Shown here: one piece after another, positions 1 to 8,199 of the stretch
How positions within the stretch are numbered: the stretch's first letter is position 1
Layout of the letters: each line of letters starts with the position of its first letter
DNA from: Chelativorans sp. AA-79
Lineage (GTDB): Bacteria > Pseudomonadota > Alphaproteobacteria > Rhizobiales > Rhizobiaceae
Length of the DNA: 64,000 nt
Assembly (NCBI RefSeq): GCF_029457495.1
Contig: NZ_CP120361.1
Location: 3,798,001-3,862,000 of the forward strand
Direction of reading: 5' to 3'
Translations under genes and position numbers: made by a program
The notes under the pieces: generated by a model
What the model was told of the DNA's origin: nothing
The model's database searches: none
The model's input: the letters and a program-made list of their open reading frames with translations, nothing else

Positions 1-1359
1 CCCATCACCTTCGGTCTCTCGCCGGAAGGTTCGCTCATCATGCTCGCGGGCATCTATTACGGCTCGCAATATGGCGGCTCGACCACCGCGATCCTTCTGA
101 AGCTTCCCGGCGAAGCCGCGTCGGCCGTCACGACGATCGACGGCCACGAAATGGCGAAGAAGGGCCGCGCCGGGCCGGCGCTTGCCGCCGCCGGCATCGG
201 GTCGTTCTTCGCCGGCACGGCGGCGACTTTTCTGATTGCGCTCGCTGCCGTCCCCCTCACCCGGCTCGCGTTCAGCTTCGGGCCGGCGGAGTATTTCTCG
301 CTCATGCTGGTGGGGCTGATCTCCTCCATAGCGCTGGCCTCCGGCTCGGTGGCCAAGGCCGTCGGCATGATCGTCCTGGGGCTACTGCTCGGGCTTACCG
401 GAACCGACATCTATACCGGCGCGCGCCGCTTCACCTTCGGAACACGCGAGCTCCTGGACGGACTCGACTTCGTCGCCATCGCCGTGGGGCTGTTCGGCAT
501 ATCCGAGATCATGCGCAATCTCGAGCATTCGAACACCCGCACGGCAACCATCGCCAGGATCGGTCGCATCATACCGAGCAAGGACGATCTCAAGCGCATG
601 GTCGCACCGATGGTGCGTGGCACGGTCATCGGCTCGTTTCTGGGTATCCTGCCGGGCGGCGGCGCGCTTCTCTCGTCCTTCGTCGCCTACAATATCGAGA
701 AGAACGTGTCTCCGAACGCCAAGGAGTTCGGCCACGGCGCCATCGAAGGCGTCACTGCGCCCGAGGCCGCCAACAATGCCGGCGCGCAGACCTCGTTCAT
801 TCCCATGCTCTCGCTCGGCATTCCCTCCAATGTCGTGATGGCGCTGATGATCGGCGCGCTGATCATCCAGGGCGTCGTTCCCGGACCGGGCGTCATCAAC
901 AACAATCCCACGCTCTTCTGGGGCATCATCGCTTCGATGTGGGTGGGCAATGCGATGCTTTTGATGCTCAACCTGCCGCTGATCGGGCTGTGGGTGCGCC
1001 TGTTGCAGGTGCCCTACAACGTGCTCTTTCCCGTGATCGTCGCCTTCTGCTGCATCGGCACCTATTCGATGACCAATTCGCCCTTCGGCATCTACCAGAT
1101 CGCGCTTGCGGGGATCATCGGCTACGCTCTGACCAAGCTCGAATGCGAGGTGCCGCCCTTCATCCTGGGATTCGTGCTCGGGCCGATGCTGGAGGAGCAT
1201 TTCCGGCGGGCAATGCTGATTTCGCATGGGGACCCGACGGTGTTCCTCACCCGCCCCTTGAGTGCCCTGCTGCTGGCGACGGCCGCGATCGTCCTCATCG
1301 TCGTTGCGTTCCCGGCGGTCAGCAAAAAGCGCAACGAGGTCTTCGTCGAGGAAGACTGA
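1..1359 (+). CDS. TctA-family permease of a tripartite tricarboxylate transporter (5' end missing)
   Basis: This is the large inner-membrane permease of a tripartite tricarboxylate transporter, which imports carboxylates with a small TctB subunit and a periplasmic TctC (Bug) receptor. The frame is open from the first base, so about 50 residues lie outside; 452 residues are visible against a usual length near 500. The family signatures [16 protein letters not shown] and KLPGEAASAVTTIDGH sit near the visible N-terminus, followed by many hydrophobic helices and a charged tail (RNEVFVEED) almost the same as that of the TctA at 8200-9705. These two permeases are clearly closer to each other than to the one at 2398-3909. 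A hydrolase-like gene follows 46 bases downstream and is probably co-transcribed. The substrate cannot be read from the sequence. Confidence 0.93.
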   Translation, partial: PITFGLSPEGSLIMLAGIYYGSQYGGSTTAILLKLPGEAASAVTTIDGHEMAKKGRAGPALAAAGIGSFFAGTAATFLIALAAVPLTRLAFSFGPAEYFSLMLVGLISSIALASGSVAKAVGMIVLGLLLGLTGTDIYTGARRFTFGTRELLDGLDFVAIAVGLFGISEIMRNLEHSNTRTATIARIGRIIPSKDDLKRMVAPMVRGTVIGSFLGILPGGGALLSSFVAYNIEKNVSPNAKEFGHGAIEGVTAPEAANNAGAQTSFIPMLSLGIPSNVVMALMIGALIIQGVVPGPGVINNNPTLFWGIIASMWVGNAMLLMLNLPLIGLWVRLLQVPYNVLFPVIVAFCCIGTYSMTNSPFGIYQIALAGIIGYALTKLECEVPPFILGFVLGPMLEEHFRRAMLISHGDPTVFLTRPLSALLLATAAIVLIVVAFPAVSKKRNEVFVEED

Positions 1360-1405
1360 ACCGCCGCAACTCACGCCCGTTTTCATCACCGAAGGGATCC
1401 GGCCC

Positions 1406-2401
1406 ATGCCTGACATTGCCCGCAGCGACTTTCACATCGAGACAGTGGACGGCTACAGGATCGCCATTCGCGAAGTCCGTTCGGAACGGACCGACCGGGT
1501 GCCGATGATCCTCATGCACGGCACGCGCATCCCAGGGCTCAGCGAGTTCGACCTTCCGGTGGAAAACGGTTCGCTCGCCGCCGACCTGGCTGCCAAGGGG
1601 CACGTGGTCTACATCGTCGACGCGCGTGGCTTCGGGCGCTCGCAGCGCCCGGCGGCGATGGAGCGGCCGCCCGTGCCCGGCGCCGACCCTCTGGTGCGCA
1701 CCATCGAGATCACCCGCGACATCGATGCGGCGGCCAATCACCTGATCGCCGCGACCGGCCAGAAGAAAGTAGGCCTGTTCGGCTGGGGCGTCGGTGGCAC
1801 CTGCTGCGCGATGTATGCGGCTCTCTGGCCGGAAAAGGTCAGCCACATCGTACTCTACACAATGATCTATGGCGGAGCGGGAGACCATCCCCAATTCACC
1901 ATCGGCTCGGTCTGGGACGATCCCGACAATCCTGGCCAGTTCAACCAGAAGCGCTTCGGCAACTACGCTTTCAATTCGCTGGAACTCCTGGACAAGCACT
2001 GGAACGAGCAGATCCCGATCGAGGACAAGGACGCCTGGCGCGATTCCGCCATGTTCGAGGCTTTCCGGCAGGCGCTCATCGATGGCGATCCCACCGCGAA
2101 GGATCGCGACCCGCCCGCCTATCGCAGCCCCAACGGCATGCTCGAAGACCTTTACCGCATGGGCTGCAATGGCGAGAAGCTGGTCCACGCCAGCCAGATC
2201 TACTGCAAGGTGATGATCGTCAAGCCGGAGTTCGACAGCCTGTGCCGGATGACCGACATGGAGGTGTTCATGAGGGACCTGGTGCATGCGGAGGAGGTGG
2301 TGCTGTGGGCGGAGAAGAACACCACCCACTATGTGTTGCTCGACAGGCCCGAGCGCGGCCGGGCCAACCTGCTCGCCAGCATGGATGATTTCCTGCGCTA
2401 G
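1406..2401 (+). CDS. alpha/beta-hydrolase-fold protein lacking the usual Ser nucleophile
   Basis: A 331-residue cytoplasmic alpha/beta-hydrolase-fold protein. The oxyanion loop LMHGTRIPG is near residue 35 and a late His is seen in NTTHYVLLDRP. At the nucleophile elbow the expected G-x-S-x-G reads GWGVGG, with Gly at residue 128 (codon 1787-1789) where Ser normally sits, so either the enzyme uses another mechanism or it is not a hydrolase. The ATG at 1406 is chosen because the family-like sequence MPDIARSDFHIETVDGYRIA begins there; the frame continues upstream without homology-like content. It lies 46 bases after the transporter permease and its stop overlaps the convergent tctA by 4 bases. 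It is probably part of a carboxylate uptake and processing operon; the reaction is unknown. Confidence 0.85.
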   Translation: MPDIARSDFHIETVDGYRIAIREVRSERTDRVPMILMHGTRIPGLSEFDLPVENGSLAADLAAKGHVVYIVDARGFGRSQRPAAMERPPVPGADPLVRTIEITRDIDAAANHLIAATGQKKVGLFGWGVGGTCCAMYAALWPEKVSHIVLYTMIYGGAGDHPQFTIGSVWDDPDNPGQFNQKRFGNYAFNSLELLDKHWNEQIPIEDKDAWRDSAMFEAFRQALIDGDPTAKDRDPPAYRSPNGMLEDLYRMGCNGEKLVHASQIYCKVMIVKPEFDSLCRMTDMEVFMRDLVHAEEVVLWAEKNTTHYVLLDRPERGRANLLASMDDFLR

Positions 2402-3909
2402 GCTTCCAGCGCCTTGCCGCGTTTGCCCGGCCCCAGATAGACCAGCGCAATGGCCGACAGCACCAGGAGCGCAATCGCGATCGGGTGATTGATCAGCGCC
2501 GTCAGGTCCCCCTGGGTCAGCAACATCGTCTGGTTGATCGAGCGCTCGAGCTGCGGGGTCAGCACGAAGGCCACGATGAAGGCAATGATCGAATAGCCGA
2601 AGATGCGCATGAAATAGCCCAGCACCGAAGCCGCCAACATGATGACGATACCGAGCACGCCGCCGGCGGCGAAGTACATGCCGGTGATGCAGAGCAGCAG
2701 GGCGCCGGGATAGACGACCGTCGCCGGTGCCGTCACCACGAAAGCCCAAAGCCGCATCCCGAACTGGCCGACGACGAGGTTGGCGGCATTGGCGATCAGC
2801 ATGGCGCCGAACAGCGCATAGATCAGCGCGCCCTGCTGCTCGAAGAGAAGCGGCCCGGGTTGCACGCCGTGAATGATGAAGGCGCTGACCAGCAGTGCGG
2901 CCGCGATATTGCCGGGAATGCCGAGGGTGAGAAGCGGAATGAGGTTGGCGCCCACCACCGCGGAGTTCGCGGCCTCGGAGGCGGCGATGCCGCGTGGATC
3001 GCCGGTCCCGAGCGCTTCCGGGTCCTTGGCCGACTGCTTGGTGATCGAATAGGAGAGGAAACCGGCTGTCGTGGACCCCAGGCCTGGAATGGCACCGATG
3101 ACGGTTCCGATCAGGAACGCACGGAACGCCACCATCCGGTTGGCCCAGAGCTCCTTGAAACTGACGCGCTGGCTTTTCGCATCGAGAAAGGACTGCGCGC
3201 TTTCGCTCGCCGCGCCCTTGTCGCGGCTGGCATGTTCGGAAATCTGGATGAAGATCTCGCTCACCGCCAGCATGCCGACGGCAAGCGCGGTGAGCGGAAT
3301 CCCGTCGAGAAGGTCGACGATGCCGAAGGTGAAGCGCGCCGACCCCATTGCCGGGTCGATGCCGACGGAGGCGAGGAGGAAGCCGAGCGCGACCGAGATC
3401 AGCCCCTTGACCATCGAACTGCCGACAAGCCCGGCGATGACGGTGAAGGCGAGGATCATCAGCGTCATGATCTCGATCGGCCCCATCTTCAGGGCGACCA
3501 GCGCCAAGGGCGCGGAGACGGTGATCAGGACGATATCGCTGGAGACGTCGCCGAAGACGGAATAGTAGAGTGAGTATTTCATCGCCTTGCCGCCCTGCCC
3601 CTTCTGGGCCATCGGGTGGCCATCGAGCGCGGTTGCGGCCGATTCCGGCGTGCCGGGGGTGTTGAGCAGGATCGCCGGCACGGCGCCGCCCACGGTTCCG
3701 CCCTTGTTTATCGAAATGAGGAACGAAATGGCCGTGAGCGTGTCGAGCGAATAGGTGAGCGGGATGGCGATGGCGAGCGCCATCAGAATGCTGAGACCGG
3801 GGATCGCGCCGACGATCTGCCCCAACATCACGCCAAGCACGATGTAGAACAGGTTGCCGAGCGTGAAGGCGTCCATCAGCCCCGTAAGGATGGTTGCTAT
3901 GTCAGGCAT
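2398..3909 (-). CDS. TctA-family permease of a tripartite tricarboxylate transporter
   Basis: A complete 503-residue TctA permease forming the membrane channel of the transporter encoded by 4369-5334 (receptor), 3928-4359 (small subunit) and this gene, read in that order. The N-terminus has the typical LGNLFYIVLGVMLGQIVGAI segment and a first-repeat signature of divergent type (NKGGTVGGAVPAILLNTPGT in place of [16 protein letters not shown]), so it belongs to a different subgroup from the other two TctA proteins of this window. A second signature (PGLGSTTAGFLSY and ASEAANSAVVGANLIPLLTL) lies mid-protein, as expected for a permease with internal duplication. It ends the operon and overlaps the convergent hydrolase-like gene by 4 bases. 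Confidence 0.94.
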   Translation of the reverse strand: MPDIATILTGLMDAFTLGNLFYIVLGVMLGQIVGAIPGLSILMALAIAIPLTYSLDTLTAISFLISINKGGTVGGAVPAILLNTPGTPESAATALDGHPMAQKGQGGKAMKYSLYYSVFGDVSSDIVLITVSAPLALVALKMGPIEIMTLMILAFTVIAGLVGSSMVKGLISVALGFLLASVGIDPAMGSARFTFGIVDLLDGIPLTALAVGMLAVSEIFIQISEHASRDKGAASESAQSFLDAKSQRVSFKELWANRMVAFRAFLIGTVIGAIPGLGSTTAGFLSYSITKQSAKDPEALGTGDPRGIAASEAANSAVVGANLIPLLTLGIPGNIAAALLVSAFIIHGVQPGPLLFEQQGALIYALFGAMLIANAANLVVGQFGMRLWAFVVTAPATVVYPGALLLCITGMYFAAGGVLGIVIMLAASVLGYFMRIFGYSIIAFIVAFVLTPQLERSINQTMLLTQGDLTALINHPIAIALLVLSAIALVYLGPGKRGKALEA

Positions 3910-3927
3910 TTCCCATCTCTTTGCTGG

Positions 3928-4359
3928 TCAGGGCAGCGGCCGCTGCAGGACCTGTTCGAACAACAGCCAGATGCCCACCGGAAGCCCTAGAACGACCACC
4001 GCGACCCAGGCCCAGCGGCGCTCGCGCACCATCCAGACGACCCCGGCCATCAGCGCGATCATGACGGGCAGATAGCCCAACCGATCCACGAGGAGCAGCG
4101 CTGCAAGCGTCAGGACCGCCGCAAGCCCGAAGAAGAGAATCCGCCTCGCGCTCGGCACCTGAACCTGGGCATTGACGAAGAACACCTGGATCAGGCCAAG
4201 AGCGATGAAGAGCCAGGCCGCGATCTGCGGGAACAGTGCCGGATACGGCAATGCCCCCGGGATCATTCTCACATTGGCGGGTATGGCGTAGAGGAGGAGG
4301 ACGGCGCCGAACAACACGGCGGCTCCCCCCAATACGCGGTCCGTGGTCAAAGGCCCCAT
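3928..4359 (-). CDS. TctB-family small membrane subunit of a tripartite tricarboxylate transporter
   Basis: A 143-residue protein with about four hydrophobic helices (for example VLGGAAVLFGAVLLLYAI near the N-terminus and WVAVVVLGLPVGIWLLFEQV near the C-terminus), the size and layout of the poorly conserved TctB subunit. Its place between a TctC receptor gene (9 bases upstream with this start) and a TctA gene (18 bases downstream) settles the assignment. The ATG at 4359 is preferred; an in-frame GTG two codons earlier (4365) is possible, and neither has a strong ribosome binding site, so translational coupling to tctC is likely. Confidence 0.88.
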   Translation of the reverse strand: MGPLTTDRVLGGAAVLFGAVLLLYAIPANVRMIPGALPYPALFPQIAAWLFIALGLIQVFFVNAQVQVPSARRILFFGLAAVLTLAALLLVDRLGYLPVMIALMAGVVWMVRERRWAWVAVVVLGLPVGIWLLFEQVLQRPLP

Positions 4360-4368
4360 CTGCACGGC

Positions 4369-5334
4369 TTACTTGTTGCGTGCTTCAAAGATCGCCTTGT
4401 AGTCGGCGGCTTGCTTCTTGATGAAGTCCAGCGCGCCGTCAGGGCCCAGATTGGCCGGAACGGAATCGAAGTTCTTCATCAGTTCGGCATAAGCCTCCGA
4501 CTTGGTCGCTTCGTCGAGCACTTGCTGGAGGCAGGTCCGGATCGCCGGGTCGACGCCCTTGGGCAGCGCGAACAGCACATAGGCGCCGGCCGTCGCGTCG
4601 ACGCCGCTTTCGATCACCGTCTTGGTATCCGGCGCATACGCAACGCGGTTGGCGACCAGCGTCGAAAGTTGCTTCATCTTTCCGGCCTGGATCTGCTGGA
4701 TGTGCTGCGAGCCCTGAATGGTTGCATCCACGTGGCCGCCAAGCGCGCTCTGCAGCGCGTCGGCCGCGCCGCCGCCGGGAATGGCCACGAGATTGACCTC
4801 GAAGTGGTCCGCCATCTTCTGCACGGCGATTTCCAGCGCGATCGCCGAAGTGGAGATCGTAGCACGGCCGTTCTCGCGCGCGAATTCGATGAACTCCTCG
4901 AGGGTCGAGTAGGGCTTGTCCGCGAGGGTCACCAGACCGAAGGTCACCTCCATCGCGGTGCCGGGATAGTCGAAATCCTCGTAAGTGAAGTTGACGCCTT
5001 CGTTGGCATAGGGATCGAGCGCCACCGTGTTGGTGGAGCTGACCGCGACGGTGTAGCCGTCCGGTTCCATCGCCTTCAGCGCGGTCATCAGCACATCGCC
5101 GCCGGCGCCGGGCTTGTTGCTGACGGGCACGGTCCAGCCTTGCGCCTTCTCGATTTCACTCGCGAGGGTACGGCCAATGGCGTCGGTTCCACCGCCGGCC
5201 GCATAGGCGACGACGAACTCCACCGGCTTGGAAGGATAACCTTCCGGACACTGTGCGGCGAAGGCAAATGACGGCGCGGCGACAAGTGCACCACCGGCGA
5301 GCAGCATCCGGGTCATCCGGGGATTGAAGTTCAT
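4369..5334 (-). CDS. TctC/Bug-family periplasmic substrate-binding protein
   Basis: A 321-residue periplasmic receptor of a tripartite tricarboxylate transporter. The N-terminus (MNFNPRMTRMLLAGGALVAA, ending ...SFAFAA) is a Sec signal peptide. The mature part begins QCPEGYPSKPVEFVVAYAAG and holds the Bug-family stretches GGGTDAIGRTLA and NKPGAGGDVLMTALK that wrap the carboxylate of the ligand. The start at 5334 is supported by a GGGAGG ribosome binding site; the longer open frame upstream has no family similarity. It heads a C-B-A operon. A TTTCA-N5-TGAAA palindrome 140 bases upstream (5474-5488) is shared with two other operons of the cluster. The ligand is unknown; Bug proteins bind many di- and tricarboxylates and aromatic acids. 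Confidence 0.93.
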   Translation of the reverse strand: MNFNPRMTRMLLAGGALVAAPSFAFAAQCPEGYPSKPVEFVVAYAAGGGTDAIGRTLASEIEKAQGWTVPVSNKPGAGGDVLMTALKAMEPDGYTVAVSSTNTVALDPYANEGVNFTYEDFDYPGTAMEVTFGLVTLADKPYSTLEEFIEFARENGRATISTSAIALEIAVQKMADHFEVNLVAIPGGGAADALQSALGGHVDATIQGSQHIQQIQAGKMKQLSTLVANRVAYAPDTKTVIESGVDATAGAYVLFALPKGVDPAIRTCLQQVLDEATKSEAYAELMKNFDSVPANLGPDGALDFIKKQAADYKAIFEARNK

Positions 5335-5473
5335 GAAGTCCTCCCATTTTATGCTTCTGAACTCGGCATTCCGGTCCGTCCCGCCACCTTTTCGATGGAT
5401 AGGGTCGCGGGATAGACCTTGAGCAGGCAAACTAACGGGCGAACGCATTCGATCTATGCCCAATCCCCGGGAA

Positions 5474-5488
5474 TTTCACATGATGAAA
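5474..5488. promoter_or_regulatory. candidate operator, copy 1 of TTTCA-N5-TGAAA
   Basis: The sequence TTTCACATGATGAAA is an inverted repeat with 5-base arms and a 5-base centre, in the 187-base gap between the metallo-hydrolase gene and the tctC at 4369-5334. The same arms and spacing recur at 6487 and 11394, each time in a promoter-bearing gap of this transporter cluster. It probably binds a dimeric regulator encoded outside the window. The assignment rests on recurrence, not on any known consensus. Confidence 0.6.
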
Positions 5489-5521
5489 CGGCCTGCCGGC
5501 GTCCTAGAGGCGCTTGGAAGT

Positions 5522-6400
5522 TCACGCCTCATGGAAGTGATAGCGGAAGCGTTCGCCATCTGCCGTGACGCGCCCTGCGGTCGGGGCGGGAAAATGCGTG
5601 GGCAGGAGGAGAGCGCGGCTTTGAACCGCCTCACTCAGCAGCTTCATGCGCGATCGGGCAGCCATCTCGGGGTCCCAGCAAAAGGGCGTGGACCAGCCTG
5701 GTTCACGGCATTGCAGCATATGATGCGCCAGATCTCCCAAGGCGATCGCTTCTAGACCGCCGGAGTGGATGTGAACGCAATAGTGGCCGGGACTGTGGCC
5801 AGGGGTGGGAAGCAGCGAGACGTAGGCGTCGACCTCGTGGGCCCCCTCGACCAGTTCGGCCTGCCCCGCCTCGGCCACCGGCAGGCAGTTGATCTGCCAG
5901 ATGTCGTCCTGGTGCCGCGGCGGCTTGGCTCCCGTCTCCGCGGCCCTCTGCCAATAGACATATTCCCGCTTCTGGAAGAGATAAGTCGCGTTGGGAAAGG
6001 TCGGCACCCACCTGCCCTGCTCGAGCCTCGTGTTCCACCCGGTGTGGTCGATATGCAGATGCGTGCACAGCACGAAATCCACATCGGCGAAGGTCAGTCC
6101 CAGTTGGTGGAACCTGTCGAGCCAGGGCCGGGTGTCCCAGACGATTTTATCCTTCAGCTTGTCCGCCCCGTTGCAGGTATCGACCATGATGATGTTTTTG
6201 GGCGTGCGGATCAGGAAGCTCTGGAAGGCGAGGACGATGCGGCCCGTTTCGGCGTCGTAGAGGAAAGGCTCCATCTCGGCATAATGGCGGCGCGCGGTCT
6301 CGGCATCGCTTCCCAAAAACAGTTGCTCCGGCGTCAGGCCGAGCTTCTGGTGCTCGAGGATCGCCGATATGGTCACGTCGCCGAGGCGGATGTCCTGCAT
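5522..6400 (-). CDS. MBL-fold metallo-hydrolase
   Basis: A 292-residue metallo-beta-lactamase-fold hydrolase, probably with two zinc ions. The metal motif CTHLHIDHTG is at residues 112-121, followed by the third His in LPTPGHSPGHY, a bridging Asp in LGDLAHH and the last His in LPTHFPAP. The start at 6400 is set by a strong GAGGAGA ribosome binding site, with MQDIRLGDVTISAILEHQ as N-terminus. The overall form resembles lactonase or esterase members of the superfamily (AttM/AiiA-like), but the substrate is not evident. It is divergent from the isomerase-like gene at 6618, and the shared 217-base gap holds one of the three palindromes. In context it may open a lactone or ester of the imported compound. 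Confidence 0.9.
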   Translation of the reverse strand: MQDIRLGDVTISAILEHQKLGLTPEQLFLGSDAETARRHYAEMEPFLYDAETGRIVLAFQSFLIRTPKNIIMVDTCNGADKLKDKIVWDTRPWLDRFHQLGLTFADVDFVLCTHLHIDHTGWNTRLEQGRWVPTFPNATYLFQKREYVYWQRAAETGAKPPRHQDDIWQINCLPVAEAGQAELVEGAHEVDAYVSLLPTPGHSPGHYCVHIHSGGLEAIALGDLAHHMLQCREPGWSTPFCWDPEMAARSRMKLLSEAVQSRALLLPTHFPAPTAGRVTADGERFRYHFHEA

Positions 6401-6486
6401 GCATGTCTCCTCAAGCGCCGTGTGGCGGCGCGGTCCGCTCATCTCATGGGAGAGGACGCGCCCAGGCAAGCCTGGGAGACATCCCG

Positions 6487-6501
6487 TTTCACCGGCTGAA
6501 A
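6487..6501. promoter_or_regulatory. candidate operator, copy 2 of TTTCA-N5-TGAAA
   Basis: TTTCACCGGCTGAAA, with the same arms and spacing as the sites at 5474 and 11394. It lies midway in the gap between two divergent genes, the MBL-fold hydrolase (start 6400) and the isomerase-like gene (start 6618), 86 and 116 bases from their start codons, so one bound regulator could control both. Confidence 0.6.
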
Positions 6502-6617
6502 TGCCAGGCGAAGCACCATTGATGGCTGGTTCCACCGCATTATCGTCGCGCATTGCCGGAGGGGCTGGCGCCGCCTATCGTCACCGGCGACAGTCACCGC
6601 CTCGGGAGGGGGAAGGC

Positions 6618-7439
6618 ATGTATCTTTCTGTGACGTCCTGGTCGTTTCCGTCGCTGACCCTTGAAGAGGCGGCGGGCGTCTCCCGGGTGCTCGGCATCAA
6701 TGCGCTCGACGTCAGCACCAAGCGCCGGCCGGGCCTCGACAAGGCCGAGATCCTCGGCGATCCGGACGCGGCGGCGGAGCGTGTCCTTGCACTCAGGGTC
6801 AAGGTGCCCAACTATTATCACCATTTCGGCGAAAGCCTGCCCGAGCGCAATCTGGCTCTCCCCGGCACGATCGACGCCAATGCGCGCGATCTCGAACGGG
6901 TTCTGGCCTTCGCCGACGCGGCGGGCATCCCGACCGTCTTCTTCCTGCCCGGCATCGTCAATCCTGGCCAGTCGCGGCAGCAGGCGCTGGATGTGGCTGT
7001 GCAGAGCCTCAAGGTCCTTCTAGAGGTGCAGAAATCTTTCAAGGCGGAGATCTGCGTGGAGCCGATCGTGCGCTCCTTTGCCGAATCCCCGGCCATCGTC
7101 GCCGAACTGGTCGAACGCACGGGCATCAGGCTGGCGCTCGACTATTCGCACTTCCTCTGTCTCGGCTACACGCAGGAGCAGATAGACCCGCTTTGCGCCC
7201 ACGCCGCGCATGTGCATCTGCGCCAGGCCCGCATGGGCGACCTGCAGGCGAAGTTTGCCAAGGGCACGATCAACTTCCCGGCCCTGTTCGCAACGCTGGA
7301 GACGGCCGGTTATGCCGGGGCACTCGCCATCGAATATGTCTATCAGGATTTCATGAACGCCTATTCCGACGACGTGATGACCGAAACCGTCGCGATGCGC
7401 GACTGCTTCAATGAATGGAATGCGGCGCGCTCTGCCTAG
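6618..7439 (+). CDS. sugar phosphate isomerase/epimerase-like TIM-barrel protein
   Basis: A 273-residue cytoplasmic protein of the xylose-isomerase-like TIM-barrel superfamily (hydroxypyruvate isomerase, IolE/IolI and epimerase relatives). The expected metal ligands appear in order along the barrel: Glu in ICVEPIV, Asp/His in LALDYSHFLCL, His in AHVHLRQARMGD and Glu in ALAIEYVYQDF. The start at 6618 is preceded by a GGGAGG ribosome binding site. It is divergent from the MBL-fold gene and followed after 30 bases by a SnoaL-like gene. It could interconvert keto/aldose acids derived from the imported carboxylate; the substrate is inferred from context only. Confidence 0.85.
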   Translation: MYLSVTSWSFPSLTLEEAAGVSRVLGINALDVSTKRRPGLDKAEILGDPDAAAERVLALRVKVPNYYHHFGESLPERNLALPGTIDANARDLERVLAFADAAGIPTVFFLPGIVNPGQSRQQALDVAVQSLKVLLEVQKSFKAEICVEPIVRSFAESPAIVAELVERTGIRLALDYSHFLCLGYTQEQIDPLCAHAAHVHLRQARMGDLQAKFAKGTINFPALFATLETAGYAGALAIEYVYQDFMNAYSDDVMTETVAMRDCFNEWNAARSA

Positions 7440-7469
7440 CTATTGCGAACCGTGCCGAAGGGAGGAGCC

Positions 7470-7952
7470 ATGCAGCCTGAAGGAGCGAGCGCCATTGCCC
7501 GCCATCTGGAAGAGAAGGTGATCGCCTACTGGCATGACGTCGATTTCAACTGGGGGCGAAACGCCGCCGATCACTACACCGTCGACGGGGTCTTCGTGAG
7601 TCCGCATGCGCGCTATGAAGGCCGCGAGCAGATCCGCGAATTCTATGCCTGGCGCGCGGAGCGCGGGGCACGCGTGAACGTGCATCTGGTGGGCAATTTC
7701 CATCTCAGGAGCCTCGGCGAGAACGAAGCCGAGGTCCACTGGATCTGCACGCTCTATGCCCATGACGGCGCGGCACCGCAACAATCCGCCCCGCCGGTCG
7801 CCATCTCCCGCGTCGAGGACAGCTTCGTGCGCGACGGTGACGGGCCCTGGCTCTGCCGCCAGCGCCGATGGCACACCCTCTTCAGGAGCGACATCCCCAC
7901 GACGCGCCTCAACAAGGAGGAGATGGCGACGCGGATGGGCAAGACCAGCTAA
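7470..7952 (+). CDS. SnoaL/NTF2-like family protein
   Basis: A 160-residue protein with the cone-shaped NTF2/SnoaL-like fold, recognised from the early helix with aromatic residues (EKVIAYWHDVDFNWGRNAAD), HYTVDGVFVS, the segment YEGREQIREFYAWR and a late IPTTRLNKEEM. Relatives include steroid isomerases, polyketide cyclases, dehydratases and small subunits of ring-hydroxylating dioxygenases, so no single reaction can be assigned. The start at 7470 has a strong GGGAGGAG ribosome binding site. It sits 30 bases after the isomerase-like gene and is very likely in the same operon. Confidence 0.82.
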   Translation: MQPEGASAIARHLEEKVIAYWHDVDFNWGRNAADHYTVDGVFVSPHARYEGREQIREFYAWRAERGARVNVHLVGNFHLRSLGENEAEVHWICTLYAHDGAAPQQSAPPVAISRVEDSFVRDGDGPWLCRQRRWHTLFRSDIPTTRLNKEEMATRMGKTS

Positions 7953-7967
7953 TATCAACGGCCCATC

Positions 7968-8160
7968 GATCTTTTGCCGGCTGGATCGTTCAGGCGTGGA
8001 TCCTCGGGTCAAGCCCGAGGACGACGAGGTCGAGGGGCTTCCGCAAATCGCCAGCGTTTGTGGTTGGCGGCAACGTCCCCAGCCTCCGCCATCCCAAGGC
8101 GGAGCGAAGCGGAGACCCTAAGATCCATGCCTGAAGAAGACACCGCACCGGCGGTCACGC
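7968..8160. repeat. composite rhizobial palindromic repeat, copy A
   Basis: A 193-base element filling most of the 247-base gap between the SnoaL-like gene and the next tctA; no gene is seen here. The left part holds GTTCAGGCGTGGATCCTCGG followed by the imperfect palindrome GGGTCAAGCCC and TTCCGCAAATCGCCAGCGT. The right end, in reverse complement, has GACCGCCGGTG and TTCAGGCATGGATC. The copy at 55240-55424 has the same two kinds of end in the opposite orientation. It is a non-coding interspersed element of the type scattered through rhizobial intergenic DNA. Confidence 0.75.
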
Positions 8161-8199
8161 TTTAGGGCCGCTGGTAAAAGTATGTTTTCCCAATGTCCG

